Shown in pieces: positions 13,975 through 21,500 of a DNA stretch of 24,090 nt. Below the pieces are notes generated by a model. The model did not search any database, was not told where the DNA came from, and worked only from the letters and a program-made list of their open reading frames with translations. This DNA comes from Chloroflexota bacterium (lineage in GTDB: Bacteria; Chloroflexota; Anaerolineae; Promineifilales; Promineifilaceae), in NCBI GenBank assembly GCA_024223125.1, contig JAAEOP010000755.1, forward strand, positions 1 to 24,090. Reading direction: 5' to 3'. The position numbers and the translations under genes were made by a program. Position 1 is the first letter of the stretch. Every line of letters starts with the position of its first letter.

Positions 13975-15944
13975 CAAAATTGCCAGCGCTTGCTGCCCAA
14001 TGCCGCTTCAATGGCGGCAAGGCTTTGGCGGGCAGTTTGAGTGTGGGGATGAGCATTGCCCAACGCCTTTTCCCGAATCGCCAATGCCCGCCGCATCAAC
14101 CGTGCTGCCTCCTGCATATCCCCTTCGTGATATGACAGAAGCGCCAGATTATTGAGGCTGGTGGCGGTATCGGGGTGGTCGGGGCCGAGTTGTTTTTCCC
14201 AAATGGCCAGGGCGCGTTCGTAAAACGGCCGTGCTTCCCCATATTCCCCCATTGTTTGCAGCAACAAGCCCAGATTGTTGAGGCTGGTGGCGGTATCAGG
14301 ATGGTCGGGGCCGAGTTGTTTTTCTCTGATGGCCAGAGCGCGTTCGTAAAACGGCCGTGCTTCCTTATATGCCCCCATCATTCGTAGTAATTCGCCCAGA
14401 TTGTTGAGGCTGTTGGCGGTATCGGGATGGTCGGTACCGAGTTGTTTTTCTCTGATGGTCAGGGCGCGTTCGTAAAACGGCCATGCTTCCCCATATTCCC
14501 CCATTGAGTCCAGCAATAAGCCCAGATTGTTGAGGCTGGTGGCGGTATGGGGATGGTCGGGGCCGAGTGTCTTTTCATCAATAGCAAGGGCACGTTCGTA
14601 AAACGGCCGTGCCGCTGCATAATCACCATATTGCTGGAGATAGCGACCAGCCTCGTTGTTCAAATAGGCGGCTTGCTCGCTGTTGATCTCCCATTTGGCG
14701 GCTAAATTGGTGGCCGTGGTCAGATGGGGCAGCAGTTGGCCGCATTGTGCCCACGTACTCATGTCGTGTTCGTCAAAGTTGTATGCTTTGGTAAGTAAGT
14801 TCAGGGCAGCTTCCAACCATGTCTGCGCCTGTTCCACCTCCATCTGCTCCCGTACCACCAACTGCACTAGCCGATGCATGGTCAACTTCTCGTTCGCAAC
14901 CGTCAACAAGGAGTAGTCGCTCAACGCCGCCAACGCATCTTCGCGCCTATCTTCATCAGCCAGGACAGCGTCCAGCGGCGGTTGTAAGCTGCCGGCCTGT
15001 TCTCGCAGTGCCGCCAAGGGAATATCATCCGGCGCAAAAAAGGAACACAGGTTGAGCAAATCGGCCGTACCCGTTGTCTTTTGGGCGTGTTCAAAGTTTA
15101 TCTGCCACGTCGTCGCCACCGTCGCCTGGTAATTGTCTGGCGCTTTCTCCCGCGCCCACAATGCCGCCCGCCGCTCGTTGAACTGTTTCCGGTAAGCGGC
15201 CGCACTTTTCTTGCGCTTCAACATAAATGCGGCCGCTTGCTCCAGCGCCAACGGCAAATAACCCAATGCCGCCGCCAGTTCCTCTAGCTTTGGCTCTGGG
15301 TCTCGCTGCAATCGCCTTTGCCAAAAGGCCATCGCCTCCTCTTCCGTAAACGTGCCCAGCGTTAACGGCCGGGCCATTCCACTCCATTGGCTGTCGTCGC
15401 GGCGGCTGGTAATGAGTAAGTGGCAGCCGCTGGGCAGGTAGGGGCGCAAATCGCGCGGCGTAATCTGGTCGGCGTTGTCATACAGCAGCAGCGCCTCTTT
15501 CTTGCCCGCGCTCAGATAACTCAAGACGATGCTGCGCAGGGTTGGCCCATCCTTACCCTCAATATCCAACTCCAATGTTTCCCCTAACAGGCGTAAGCTG
15601 TTGTTCAGGGCGACGCTGCTATCCGCTTGCAACTGCCAAATAATGTCGTACTGGTCGCGGTGGGTGTGGGCGTAGGCCAGGGCCACCTGCGTCTTGCCTA
15701 TGCCGCCCAGGCCGCTAATTGCCTGTGTCACCACAATGGAGCCAGCGGCCGAGGTAAAGTTATTGGCAATGGCGCTCAGGCAGGCTTGCCGTCCAATAAA
15801 GTTGAGGTTGAAGGGGAGCAGGTTGTTGACCGACTCTGGGCGGGGTGGGGGCAGGTTGTATTGATTGACGACGACCGTGGCCCCATCCCCAATAGCGGTC
15901 GCTTGACTGTCGCTCATGTCGCCGACTGTGATTGAATCGCTCAT
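13962..15944 (-). CDS. STAND (NB-ARC-type) NTPase with C-terminal TPR array
   Basis: The 660-aa protein has a glycine-rich N-terminus (DSQATAIGDGATVVVNQ, 12-28), a FIGR block (49-52), Walker A GLGGIGKT (78-85), Walker B LLLYDN (152-157), sensor LLITSRR (176-182), the GLPL-like LGYLPLALEQA and an MHD-like MHRLVQLVV. From about 430 come five TPR units of 42 residues, each with LNNLG...ERALAI.EK.LG.DHP.T. STAND NTPases are switch proteins that assemble on sensing a trigger; TPRs usually sense or bind partners. Many bacterial ones serve anti-phage defence or signalling. No enzymatic effector domain is fused, so it may act through a partner or through the N-terminal motif. Start: ATG at 15942-15944 with Shine-Dalgarno AGGAGG (15949-15954) 4 nt upstream. 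A MITE duplication begins at the next base, 15955. The C-terminus (GSKRWQFWKRR) is likely a frameshifted end. Confidence 0.9.
   Translation of the reverse strand: MSDSITVGDMSDSQATAIGDGATVVVNQYNLPPPRPESVNNLLPFNLNFIGRQACLSAIANNFTSAAGSIVVTQAISGLGGIGKTQVALAYAHTHRDQYDIIWQLQADSSVALNNSLRLLGETLELDIEGKDGPTLRSIVLSYLSAGKKEALLLYDNADQITPRDLRPYLPSGCHLLITSRRDDSQWSGMARPLTLGTFTEEEAMAFWQRRLQRDPEPKLEELAAALGYLPLALEQAAAFMLKRKKSAAAYRKQFNERRAALWAREKAPDNYQATVATTWQINFEHAQKTTGTADLLNLCSFFAPDDIPLAALREQAGSLQPPLDAVLADEDRREDALAALSDYSLLTVANEKLTMHRLVQLVVREQMEVEQAQTWLEAALNLLTKAYNFDEHDMSTWAQCGQLLPHLTTATNLAAKWEINSEQAAYLNNEAGRYLQQYGDYAAARPFYERALAIDEKTLGPDHPHTATSLNNLGLLLDSMGEYGEAWPFYERALTIREKQLGTDHPDTANSLNNLGELLRMMGAYKEARPFYERALAIREKQLGPDHPDTATSLNNLGLLLQTMGEYGEARPFYERALAIWEKQLGPDHPDTATSLNNLALLSYHEGDMQEAARLMRRALAIREKALGNAHPHTQTARQSLAAIEAALGSKRWQFWKRR
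14134..14640 (-). repeat. 126-bp tandem repeats coding for TPR units
   Basis: Near-identical 126-bp units recur with landmark AGATTGTTGAGGCTG-type words at about 14146, 14272, 14398 and 14524. Three units carry AAACGGCCGTGC at the same place and one has a variant. High DNA-level identity points to recent duplication or gene conversion, so unit number may vary between strains. Confidence 0.85.
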
Positions 15945-15962
15945 GGTTCCTCCTAAAAACTG

Positions 15963-16057
15963 GTAACCATTCAGGTGCCCGGCACTTCATTACCAAGTCT
16001 ACTGGAGTAGCACACTCGTTTTTAAGTGCCGGGCACCTTGGGGGAGTGAATGGTTAC
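15963..16057 (-). mobile_element. 95-bp MITE copy 2 with 8-bp target-site duplication
   Basis: This is the reverse complement of the copy at 9322-9416, with 2 of 95 positions different. It is flanked by the perfect direct repeat AAAAACTG at 15955-15962 and 16058-16065. The insertion separates the STAND gene's Shine-Dalgarno from whatever promoter lies upstream, so the transcript must read through the MITE or start inside it. The rest of the 15945-16186 spacer has a half-repeat at 16137-16166 and no recognisable gene. Confidence 0.92.
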
Positions 16058-16136
16058 AAAAACTGTTGTTACCATCAGTATACTGGAAAACTTACCGGCG
16101 GCGAGTTGGCGGGGCAGTTGTAGGGCGATTAAAGCG

Positions 16137-16166
16137 TTAAGATTCCTCGCTCCTCTCGGAATGACC
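16137..16166. repeat. Half-copy of the GTCATTTCGAG repeat family
   Basis: AAGATTCCTCGCTCCTCTCGG followed by AATGAC matches the right-hand arm type of the repeat at 13701-13801. The left arm is absent. It lies just downstream of the GNAT gene's stop. Confidence 0.4.
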
Positions 16167-16186
16167 CAACTCAGGGTAAATACGGA

Positions 16187-17062
16187 TTATACGATTGGTG
16201 ACAGCGGTTCTTTGAGCAGCGTGATGCGGTAGTCGCCAATATGGCGGAAGCCGAGGGCTTCATACGCTTTTTGGGCCGGGATGTTATCTTCACCGGTGAA
16301 GAGGATGGCGCTGTGAATACCCTCAGCCTGCACCGCCAGCAGCGAGGCGGCAACGGCCGCCCGCCCGTACCCCCGGCTGCGTAACGCTGGCAGCGTCCAC
16401 ACACCGCCAACTTGTACCAGCTCTGTGGTGGTCGTGTTAAAAGAACTGGTGGCTACCGGTTGCCCCTCGTCTTCCAAAATCCAACTGTGTCCTAGACGCA
16501 TATATTTTTCCACACCGCTTCGCATCTGCCGCCACAGTTTCGGCGACTCTGTTTCCCCCATTATTTCCAGGGCGTACCCCACTCGCCAGCGGGTCATCAA
16601 CTCGACATCTCCGGCCTGTACGCGCCGTCCCTGCCATGCCCCGCTGTGCAATTTTAGGGGCGTTTGTAAATCGGGTAAGCGTAGGCGGTAAAGTTTTTCT
16701 GGTTCATCTAGTTTGATGACGGCCGCTGCCAGGCTCACACTGTCAAGAACAGCTTGCACTTGCTGTTGGGGGCCTATGATGCGGGTAATTGGACGTTTGG
16801 CGGTGTTAACGGCCGTGCGGTACAAACCATCCAGGTAGGCCACCGGCGATTGCAAAATAAGGCTGCCATTCCAATAAAGAGCAGCCACGCCCACCATGCG
16901 ATCCTGTTCAAAAGCGGCTGCATAGGTTCCCTCAAAAGAACGGCCGTTGTCCACCAATCCCGCCGCCCGCATATTGCCCACCAAAAACATGGAAGATTCA
17001 ATTTGCGGCCGTAAAAACGCCTCCAAAAGCAGTTCATCGCCTGGTTGTAAAATTCGTATCAT
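16187..17062 (-). CDS. GNAT-family N-acetyltransferase
   Basis: The 291-aa protein consists of a divergent N-terminal half (about 1-135) and a C-terminal GNAT/FR47-type domain. The acetyl-CoA-binding motif A is visible as VGGVWTLPALRSRGYGRAAV (R-x-x-G-x-G loop), preceded by the strand VATSSFNTTTTELVQ and followed by AILFTGEDNIPAQKAYEALGF, a typical motif B ending. The donor should be acetyl-CoA; the acceptor cannot be told. The start ATG at 17060-17062 overlaps, in ATGA form, the stop of a short upstream coding remnant, implying that it once followed another gene. It ends 242 bp from the STAND gene, on the same strand. Confidence 0.88.
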   Translation of the reverse strand: MIRILQPGDELLLEAFLRPQIESSMFLVGNMRAAGLVDNGRSFEGTYAAAFEQDRMVGVAALYWNGSLILQSPVAYLDGLYRTAVNTAKRPITRIIGPQQQVQAVLDSVSLAAAVIKLDEPEKLYRLRLPDLQTPLKLHSGAWQGRRVQAGDVELMTRWRVGYALEIMGETESPKLWRQMRSGVEKYMRLGHSWILEDEGQPVATSSFNTTTTELVQVGGVWTLPALRSRGYGRAAVAASLLAVQAEGIHSAILFTGEDNIPAQKAYEALGFRHIGDYRITLLKEPLSPIV

Positions 17063-17140
17063 CGCTCATTATGTTCCTTGTAACGTGCCCGTATCCGCTG
17101 GAAGATTTCCGTTTCCTCCCGGTTATCGGGATGGTGTCTC
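17059..17140 (-). pseudogene. Possible C-terminal remnant of a lost upstream gene
   Basis: The frame ending TGA at 17059-17061 reads ...HPDNREETEIFQRIRARYK... and looks like genuine charged, helical protein sequence. It has no start codon, because it is cut off upstream by AATTGTCAATTG-type repeat sequence near 17143-17160. Its stop overlaps the GNAT ATG by one base, a common operon arrangement. No family is recognised. Confidence 0.35.
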
Positions 17141-17179
17141 CTTATTAATTGTCAATTGTTGGTGGATGACGGATGACGG

Positions 17180-19564
17180 TCAAAGGTCGGACGACAATTG
17201 ACCATTAAACAATGGGATTCCGGGTAAGGTGAAAATAAATTGTGTGCCCTGGTCGGGGGCGTCGTTGGCCCAGATACGGCCGTTTTGCCCCTCCAGCGCC
17301 ATCTTGCAAAATGTCAGCCCCAAACCAGCGCCGCGTACCGGCGCTCCGCCGATGTTGGTTCGCATGTAACGGTCAAAAAGCTGATCGTGGAAGTCGAGGG
17401 GGATGCCGGGGCCGCTGTCTTGAATAATGCAGCGGACGCCCGGTTCGTGGCTGGCGTCTGCCGGTTCAGGCTGCATGAGGATGGTGATACGGCCGTTAGC
17501 CGGCGTAAATTTCAAGCCGTTATCCAATAGATTTACCAGAATACGCCGCACCAATTCCTCATCGGCCCAAACGGGGGGCAGGTCGGGCGCAGCTTCAATG
17601 GTCAGGGTGATTTGTTTGTGGTCGAGTAAAGGTTGCAGACGACGACCGACTTTAGCGACCAGCGGCGGCAGGCGCATGGCGTCGGCGTCTACAATAGATT
17701 GGCCCGCTTCCATGCGATTGATATCCATGAGCGAATCCACCATGTCTAGCAAATCCAGGCTGCCGGTGTGGGCGTCTTGCAGCAAACTGTTGACTTCGTT
17801 GTTTGATCGGCCGTCGGTTGGCAGACGGTTTAGGGCTATTTGCACAGCGCTGGAAATGGTTGTTAGCGGATTCCGTAAATCGTGGACGATCATGCGGGTC
17901 AAATCTTCGCGTCGTTCGGCTAATTCTTGCGCTGCGGTGACATCGCGGAAAAGCAGTAGCCAGCCTAAAAGCTGGTCGCTGCGGTCATAAATGGGAGCTT
18001 CCTGTCGTTCAATCAGGCGCGGACGGCCGTCTCCCTCCGCAGCCGCCAATTCGTACACATATGGCTGGGCAGCGCAATGGATGGTTCCGGCGGCTAAGTT
18101 AGCCAGTTGGTCGGTGAGATGGGGAGGTTTGTAGCCAAGTCGGGGGGCATGGTCGGCCGTATCTAAGAATTGACCTGGTTCCAGAGCCACCTCCTTAAAA
18201 AGCTGTTGGGCCATGGGGTTGATGAGAGCGACACGGCCGTGCCGGTCAATCATCAACACCCCTTCCGTCATTCCGTTGAGCAGCGCTTGTAACTGCTTAA
18301 CGCGCTGGGCTAACGCTTCATCTGTTTGGGTGTAAAGCTGGACAATTTCGCCGTGCAGCCGGGCATTGTGGATGGCTGAGCTGGCTTGAGCGGCCGCCGA
18401 ACGCAGCATCTCTAACTGCCAGCGGGTATACGGCCGTGCCTCCTCAAAACGTTGCAAACTCATTACCCCAATCACCTCGCTGCCCAAAAGTAAAGGCAGT
18501 CCCAACCAGATGGCAGGCGTCGGCGTCGGCGGTGTCAGATTGTGCCGGGCGGCAAAAGGCATATTGGTGGGGTCAAGGTCCAGAACACGGCCGTAGCTTA
18601 CAACCCACCGACTAAAATCATCCAGATCATCCATTGACAGTTGATCATTAACCATTGACAATTGATCATTTTCAGACCATCGGTTCCGGCTCCACGAACT
18701 ATCTTCATTAAGCAGGTTAATGGTGAACTGGTCTACAGTGACAAGTTGGGAAACGAGGTCGGCCGCGTGGGTCAATACGTCGGGCAGATCTAAGGTTTCA
18801 CGCAAGGAGTGTCCGCTGCTGTTCAACAAGGCGAACTGGTTCAAATGTTGTTCCAGACTATAGCGACGCTGCCAGGAAAGCCAGATGATGACGCTGAACA
18901 CGGCTACCCCCAGGCAAAACAGCACGAAGGCCGGCAGGCCGCTGAGGGTATAGGTGATGCCCCCCAGAATGGCGAAAAGTTGGGCCAGAAATCCGGCCAT
19001 AAAGAGGGGCAGGGCGGCGTCTCGGAAAAAGATGGACAACGACCAGCTCTGTGCCAGCCAGCTAACCAAATTGAGCCAAAAGTAGACACCCCCATAAACA
19101 GCCGCTAAAGCCAGCAGCGGGGTCAAATTTTCCAGAGTGGTGGCTGTGAAGGGAGCCACTCCCCCTGTTCGATTAAAGGCATATCCGGCCGCCAGCAGGC
19201 TGAGTAAATGAATCAACCCGGTCATGAAACGTTGTTGCCACGACGGCCGCTGCCGGGGAACCATCTCCCACAACGGCTGCCACAGGGGTTGGCTGAGTTC
19301 GGCCAGGAGAAGGCCAATGATGAGCAGGATGACGGCCGTGGGCAGCCCCATCACCAGAAAAGTGGTTATGGAAACGATAGGCAGTACACCCACATTGCCC
19401 AGTGAAGGGGGCAGGCTAAAGTTGATGGCGATGAGGGTCAGTACAGTCAACAAAATAAGCTGAGGCGCGTCCCGGCTTTGCGTGGCGGCCCAAATCGCCA
19501 ACACCAGCATGATGAACAACAGCCCCCAACGGCCGATGAATTGAACAGAATCTCTAATTTCCAA
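17180..19564 (-). CDS. Membrane sensor histidine kinase, multi-TM-GAF-PAS-HisKA-HATPase
   Basis: The 794-aa protein starts with about seven or eight hydrophobic segments within residues 1-235. A GAF domain follows (about 250-395), a PAS domain (about 420-540, with GVLMIDRHGRVALINPMAQQL), a HisKA domain with phospho-acceptor His561 in MIVHDLRNPLTT, and a HATPase_c domain with NLLDNGLKF, DSGPGIPL and GLGLTF. It should sense a membrane or cytoplasmic signal and phosphorylate an unlinked response regulator; none is adjacent. Two parts are repeat-derived: NDQLSMVNDQLSMD (around 298-311), encoded by a 21-bp tandem duplication inside the GAF region, and the C-terminal NGQLSSDL. The gene is divergent from the LysM lipoprotein gene, with hairpin repeat family 2 copy B between them. 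No strong Shine-Dalgarno was seen. Confidence 0.93.
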   Translation of the reverse strand: MEIRDSVQFIGRWGLLFIMLVLAIWAATQSRDAPQLILLTVLTLIAINFSLPPSLGNVGVLPIVSITTFLVMGLPTAVILLIIGLLLAELSQPLWQPLWEMVPRQRPSWQQRFMTGLIHLLSLLAAGYAFNRTGGVAPFTATTLENLTPLLALAAVYGGVYFWLNLVSWLAQSWSLSIFFRDAALPLFMAGFLAQLFAILGGITYTLSGLPAFVLFCLGVAVFSVIIWLSWQRRYSLEQHLNQFALLNSSGHSLRETLDLPDVLTHAADLVSQLVTVDQFTINLLNEDSSWSRNRWSENDQLSMVNDQLSMDDLDDFSRWVVSYGRVLDLDPTNMPFAARHNLTPPTPTPAIWLGLPLLLGSEVIGVMSLQRFEEARPYTRWQLEMLRSAAAQASSAIHNARLHGEIVQLYTQTDEALAQRVKQLQALLNGMTEGVLMIDRHGRVALINPMAQQLFKEVALEPGQFLDTADHAPRLGYKPPHLTDQLANLAAGTIHCAAQPYVYELAAAEGDGRPRLIERQEAPIYDRSDQLLGWLLLFRDVTAAQELAERREDLTRMIVHDLRNPLTTISSAVQIALNRLPTDGRSNNEVNSLLQDAHTGSLDLLDMVDSLMDINRMEAGQSIVDADAMRLPPLVAKVGRRLQPLLDHKQITLTIEAAPDLPPVWADEELVRRILVNLLDNGLKFTPANGRITILMQPEPADASHEPGVRCIIQDSGPGIPLDFHDQLFDRYMRTNIGGAPVRGAGLGLTFCKMALEGQNGRIWANDAPDQGTQFIFTLPGIPLFNGQLSSDL
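18632..18673. repeat. 21-bp tandem duplication inside the membrane kinase gene
   Basis: Two 21-bp units (18632-18652 and 18653-18673) agree at 18 positions and share CATTGACA and TTGATCATT. Because 21 is a multiple of three, the frame is kept. The same CATTGACAATT wording appears at 17195-17218 and 20743-20781, so this is a dispersed repeat that entered a coding region. Confidence 0.75.
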
Positions 19565-19607
19565 TCCTTCGTTCTCGCTCAGGATAAGCCTCCAATTTCT
19601 GAATAAC

Positions 19608-19697
19608 AGACATTATCGGAAATAACTTTTTTTGGACAGGATTAACAGGGTGAAATAATCCCGTAAATCCTGTCTAATTTCTTATTTCCGATAAGGT
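19608..19697. repeat. Hairpin repeat family 2, copy B (90 bp)
   Basis: It shares AGACATTATCGGAAA and TTTCCGATAAGG ends and the GGATTAACA/GTAAATCCTGTC interior with the 108-bp copy at 9501-9608, but lacks about 18 bp of the central hairpin. It occupies much of the 208-bp divergent spacer between the kinase and the LysM gene, where promoters would be expected. Confidence 0.75.
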
Positions 19698-19772
19698 TGA
19701 ACATTGATTGCCAGTTTATCAGCTTTAAGGAGGCTCGCCTACTGTTGGCTTTGGGTTATACTCCCTGACTTT

Positions 19773-20756
19773 ATGCGTTGGATACACTTGTTTTTGATCG
19801 TTTACTTGTTGTTGGCTGGCTGTGGATCTGAGGAAGACACGGCCGTCATCCCTACCCAAATACCTACTCCCACCGCCACGCCCCGTATTGGCGTTTCGCT
19901 GGCTACCCGCGCTGTACCCACGGCGGCCGTCCTGCAAACAACGCCCATCCCGCTGCCAACAGCCACTGTCACCCCGACCCCCACACCGATTGTTCATGTC
20001 GTTCAGTCTGGCGAGACGTTGTTGGGGATTGCTATTGAAAAAGGGACCACAACAGAAGACATTGCCGCCCTCAACCCAGAGATGAACCCCAGTTTTCTAT
20101 TAATTGGACAGGAGATTGTGCTGCCGCCGCCGGCTGCGGCCGTAACCCAATTAGATAGCGGCACGGCCGTTCCCCTCCACATTGCCGTTACCCAAATTCA
20201 AACGTACCAGACGCCGGTGGGCAGTGTGTGGCTGTTGGGGGAATTGGTGAATGAGGGGGAACAGCCGGTGGAAAATGTTCAAGTATCCATCCGCTTATTG
20301 GATGAAATAGGGGCGGAAGTGGGTACGGCCGCAGCTTGGGCCGCCCTGCCGATTATTTTATCGGGACAAGCAGTCCCTTTTGGCGTCTTGCTCAATGAGC
20401 CGCCACAGTTTGCTCATGAAACGGTTTTTGTAAGCGGTGGGCAGATGGTGATGGATGTGGGCACACGCTATCTGGACATGACGGCCGCATACGATTTAAC
20501 CTTGAACGCGGGAACAGCGCTGCTACGGGGAGATGTGCAGAATGTGGGCGAAGATACGGCCGTGCAGCCCACCCTCATCGCTGCCTTCTACGATGCCCAA
20601 AAGCAGATCATCGGTTTTGCCCAACACACCTTGCCCGATGCCGTTCCGCCCGATGAATCTGTACCCTTTGAATTTGAGACCACACCGCCAGGGGGAACGG
20701 TCGCAGCGGTAGAGGTATTCGTTATTGCCAGCAGGATGAGGATCATTGACAATTAA
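19773..20756 (+). CDS. LysM-domain lipoprotein
   Basis: The 327-aa protein has a lipoprotein signal peptide, MRWIHLFLIVYLLLAGC, with lipobox LLAGC and lipidated Cys17. A Thr/Pro-rich linker (about 25-73) follows, then a LysM domain (about 74-117; VVQSGETLLGIAIEKGTTTE... to LLIGQEIVLPP), and a C-terminal beta-rich region with VWLLGELVNEGEQPVENVQV (about 153-172), like FxLYD or DUF3426-type extracellular modules, apparently repeated at LLRGDVQNVGEDTAVQPTLI. It should be anchored outside the membrane and bind peptidoglycan or a related polysaccharide. The frame is open back to an ATG at 19704, but the ATG at 19773-19775 gives a proper signal peptide and is preferred. The last residues (MRIIDN) come from CATTGACAATT-type repeat. 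Repeats separate it from the divergent kinase. Confidence 0.88.
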   Translation: MRWIHLFLIVYLLLAGCGSEEDTAVIPTQIPTPTATPRIGVSLATRAVPTAAVLQTTPIPLPTATVTPTPTPIVHVVQSGETLLGIAIEKGTTTEDIAALNPEMNPSFLLIGQEIVLPPPAAAVTQLDSGTAVPLHIAVTQIQTYQTPVGSVWLLGELVNEGEQPVENVQVSIRLLDEIGAEVGTAAAWAALPIILSGQAVPFGVLLNEPPQFAHETVFVSGGQMVMDVGTRYLDMTAAYDLTLNAGTALLRGDVQNVGEDTAVQPTLIAAFYDAQKQIIGFAQHTLPDAVPPDESVPFEFETTPPGGTVAAVEVFVIASRMRIIDN

Positions 20757-20781
20757 CAATTATCAATTGACAATTAAACAA
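20743..20781. repeat. AATTGACAATTAA-type repeat at the LysM-plsC junction
   Basis: The segment is made of overlapping CATTGACAATTAAC and CAATTGACAATTAAAC words with internal inverted symmetry. It encodes the last codons and stop of the LysM protein and runs up to the next gene's ATG, replacing any Shine-Dalgarno. Related words occur at 17148-17160, 17195-17218 and 18632-18673. Confidence 0.65.
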
Positions 20782-21500
20782 TGTTGATACGTTATCGAAT
20801 GATGAAAATGGCAATGATGATTTGCCGCTTGATGTTGCTGGCTCGGATTGAGGTGATCGGCCGTAAAAACATTCCCACGTCTGGCCCCTATATTGTGGTT
20901 TTGAACCATAATAGTACGGTAGATACGCCGGTGCTGTTGTTGAGTTTTCCGTTACAAAAGTGGCGTTTCTTTGCCGTGGAAAAATGGAAATACCATCCCA
21001 TTTTCGGGCCGTTGATGGCCTGGTTGGGGGCCATTTATATTGCCCGCGATGAAGTAGACCGCAACCAACTGCGCCAGGCATTAGCAGCCATTGAGTCTGG
21101 CACTGTTTTTGGTCTGGCTCCAGAAGGAACCCGCAGCCGTACAGGGCAGATGATGGCTGCCAAAGATGGAGCCGCCTATCTGGCCAGCCGCACCCAGGTT
21201 CCCATCTTGCCGGTGGGATTGGAAAATACAGATGTGTTGTTTAGCCGCTTTAAGAAGTTGAAAATAACACCGGTGAAGGTACACATAGGCCAACCCTTCC
21301 ATTTACCCGACCTCGGTCGTCGGGCACGGGCACATGATATGCCCGCGTTTACTCACCTGATTATGGCTCACATCGCCCAACAACTGCCGTCCCGGTATCA
21401 TGGCGTGTATGGGGGCAGCGCGGCCGTAGCCGCCCTGGCACGTGACGAAGACCCCTGGCTGAAACAGGAAAATGACCATCACCATCACAACCCATGTTGA
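20781..21500 (+). CDS. 1-acyl-sn-glycerol-3-phosphate acyltransferase-like protein (PlsC family)
   Basis: The 239-aa protein carries the four blocks of the family: NHNSTVDTPVL (the NHx4D catalytic motif, near 42-52), FFAVEKWKYHPIFGPLM, the APEGTRSRTGQM substrate-binding motif and VPILPVGLENTD. Such enzymes add the second acyl chain to lysophosphatidic acid at the cytoplasmic membrane; other acceptors are possible for single-domain paralogues. The N-terminus is hydrophobic and Met-rich (MLIRYRMMKMAMMICRLMLL). The first ATG follows AT-rich repeat sequence without a Shine-Dalgarno, so a start a few codons later is possible. It follows the LysM gene by 24 bp. The C-terminal tail NDHHHHNPC is unusual, and the final 16 bp overlap the end of the convergent response regulator gene. 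Confidence 0.9.
   Translation: MLIRYRMMKMAMMICRLMLLARIEVIGRKNIPTSGPYIVVLNHNSTVDTPVLLLSFPLQKWRFFAVEKWKYHPIFGPLMAWLGAIYIARDEVDRNQLRQALAAIESGTVFGLAPEGTRSRTGQMMAAKDGAAYLASRTQVPILPVGLENTDVLFSRFKKLKITPVKVHIGQPFHLPDLGRRARAHDMPAFTHLIMAHIAQQLPSRYHGVYGGSAAVAALARDEDPWLKQENDHHHHNPC

Noticed and set aside
13832..14056. 74-aa minus-strand frame at the end of the STAND gene
   Set aside because: It is an out-of-frame reading of the last TPR unit and its decayed copy, not a separate gene.
14134..14640. Regular 126-bp repeats considered as a CRISPR-like or satellite array
   Set aside because: The units are contiguous, lack spacers and translate as TPR motifs within one frame.
15081..15935. Plus- and minus-strand open frames overlapping the STAND gene
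   Set aside because: They lie wholly within the STAND coding region, which has clear Walker A/B and other NTPase motifs, and their sequences show no domain.
19704..19772. Longer N-terminus for the LysM protein
   Set aside because: The internal ATG at 19773 gives a standard lipoprotein signal peptide with a lipobox at the right distance; the extension would bury it.
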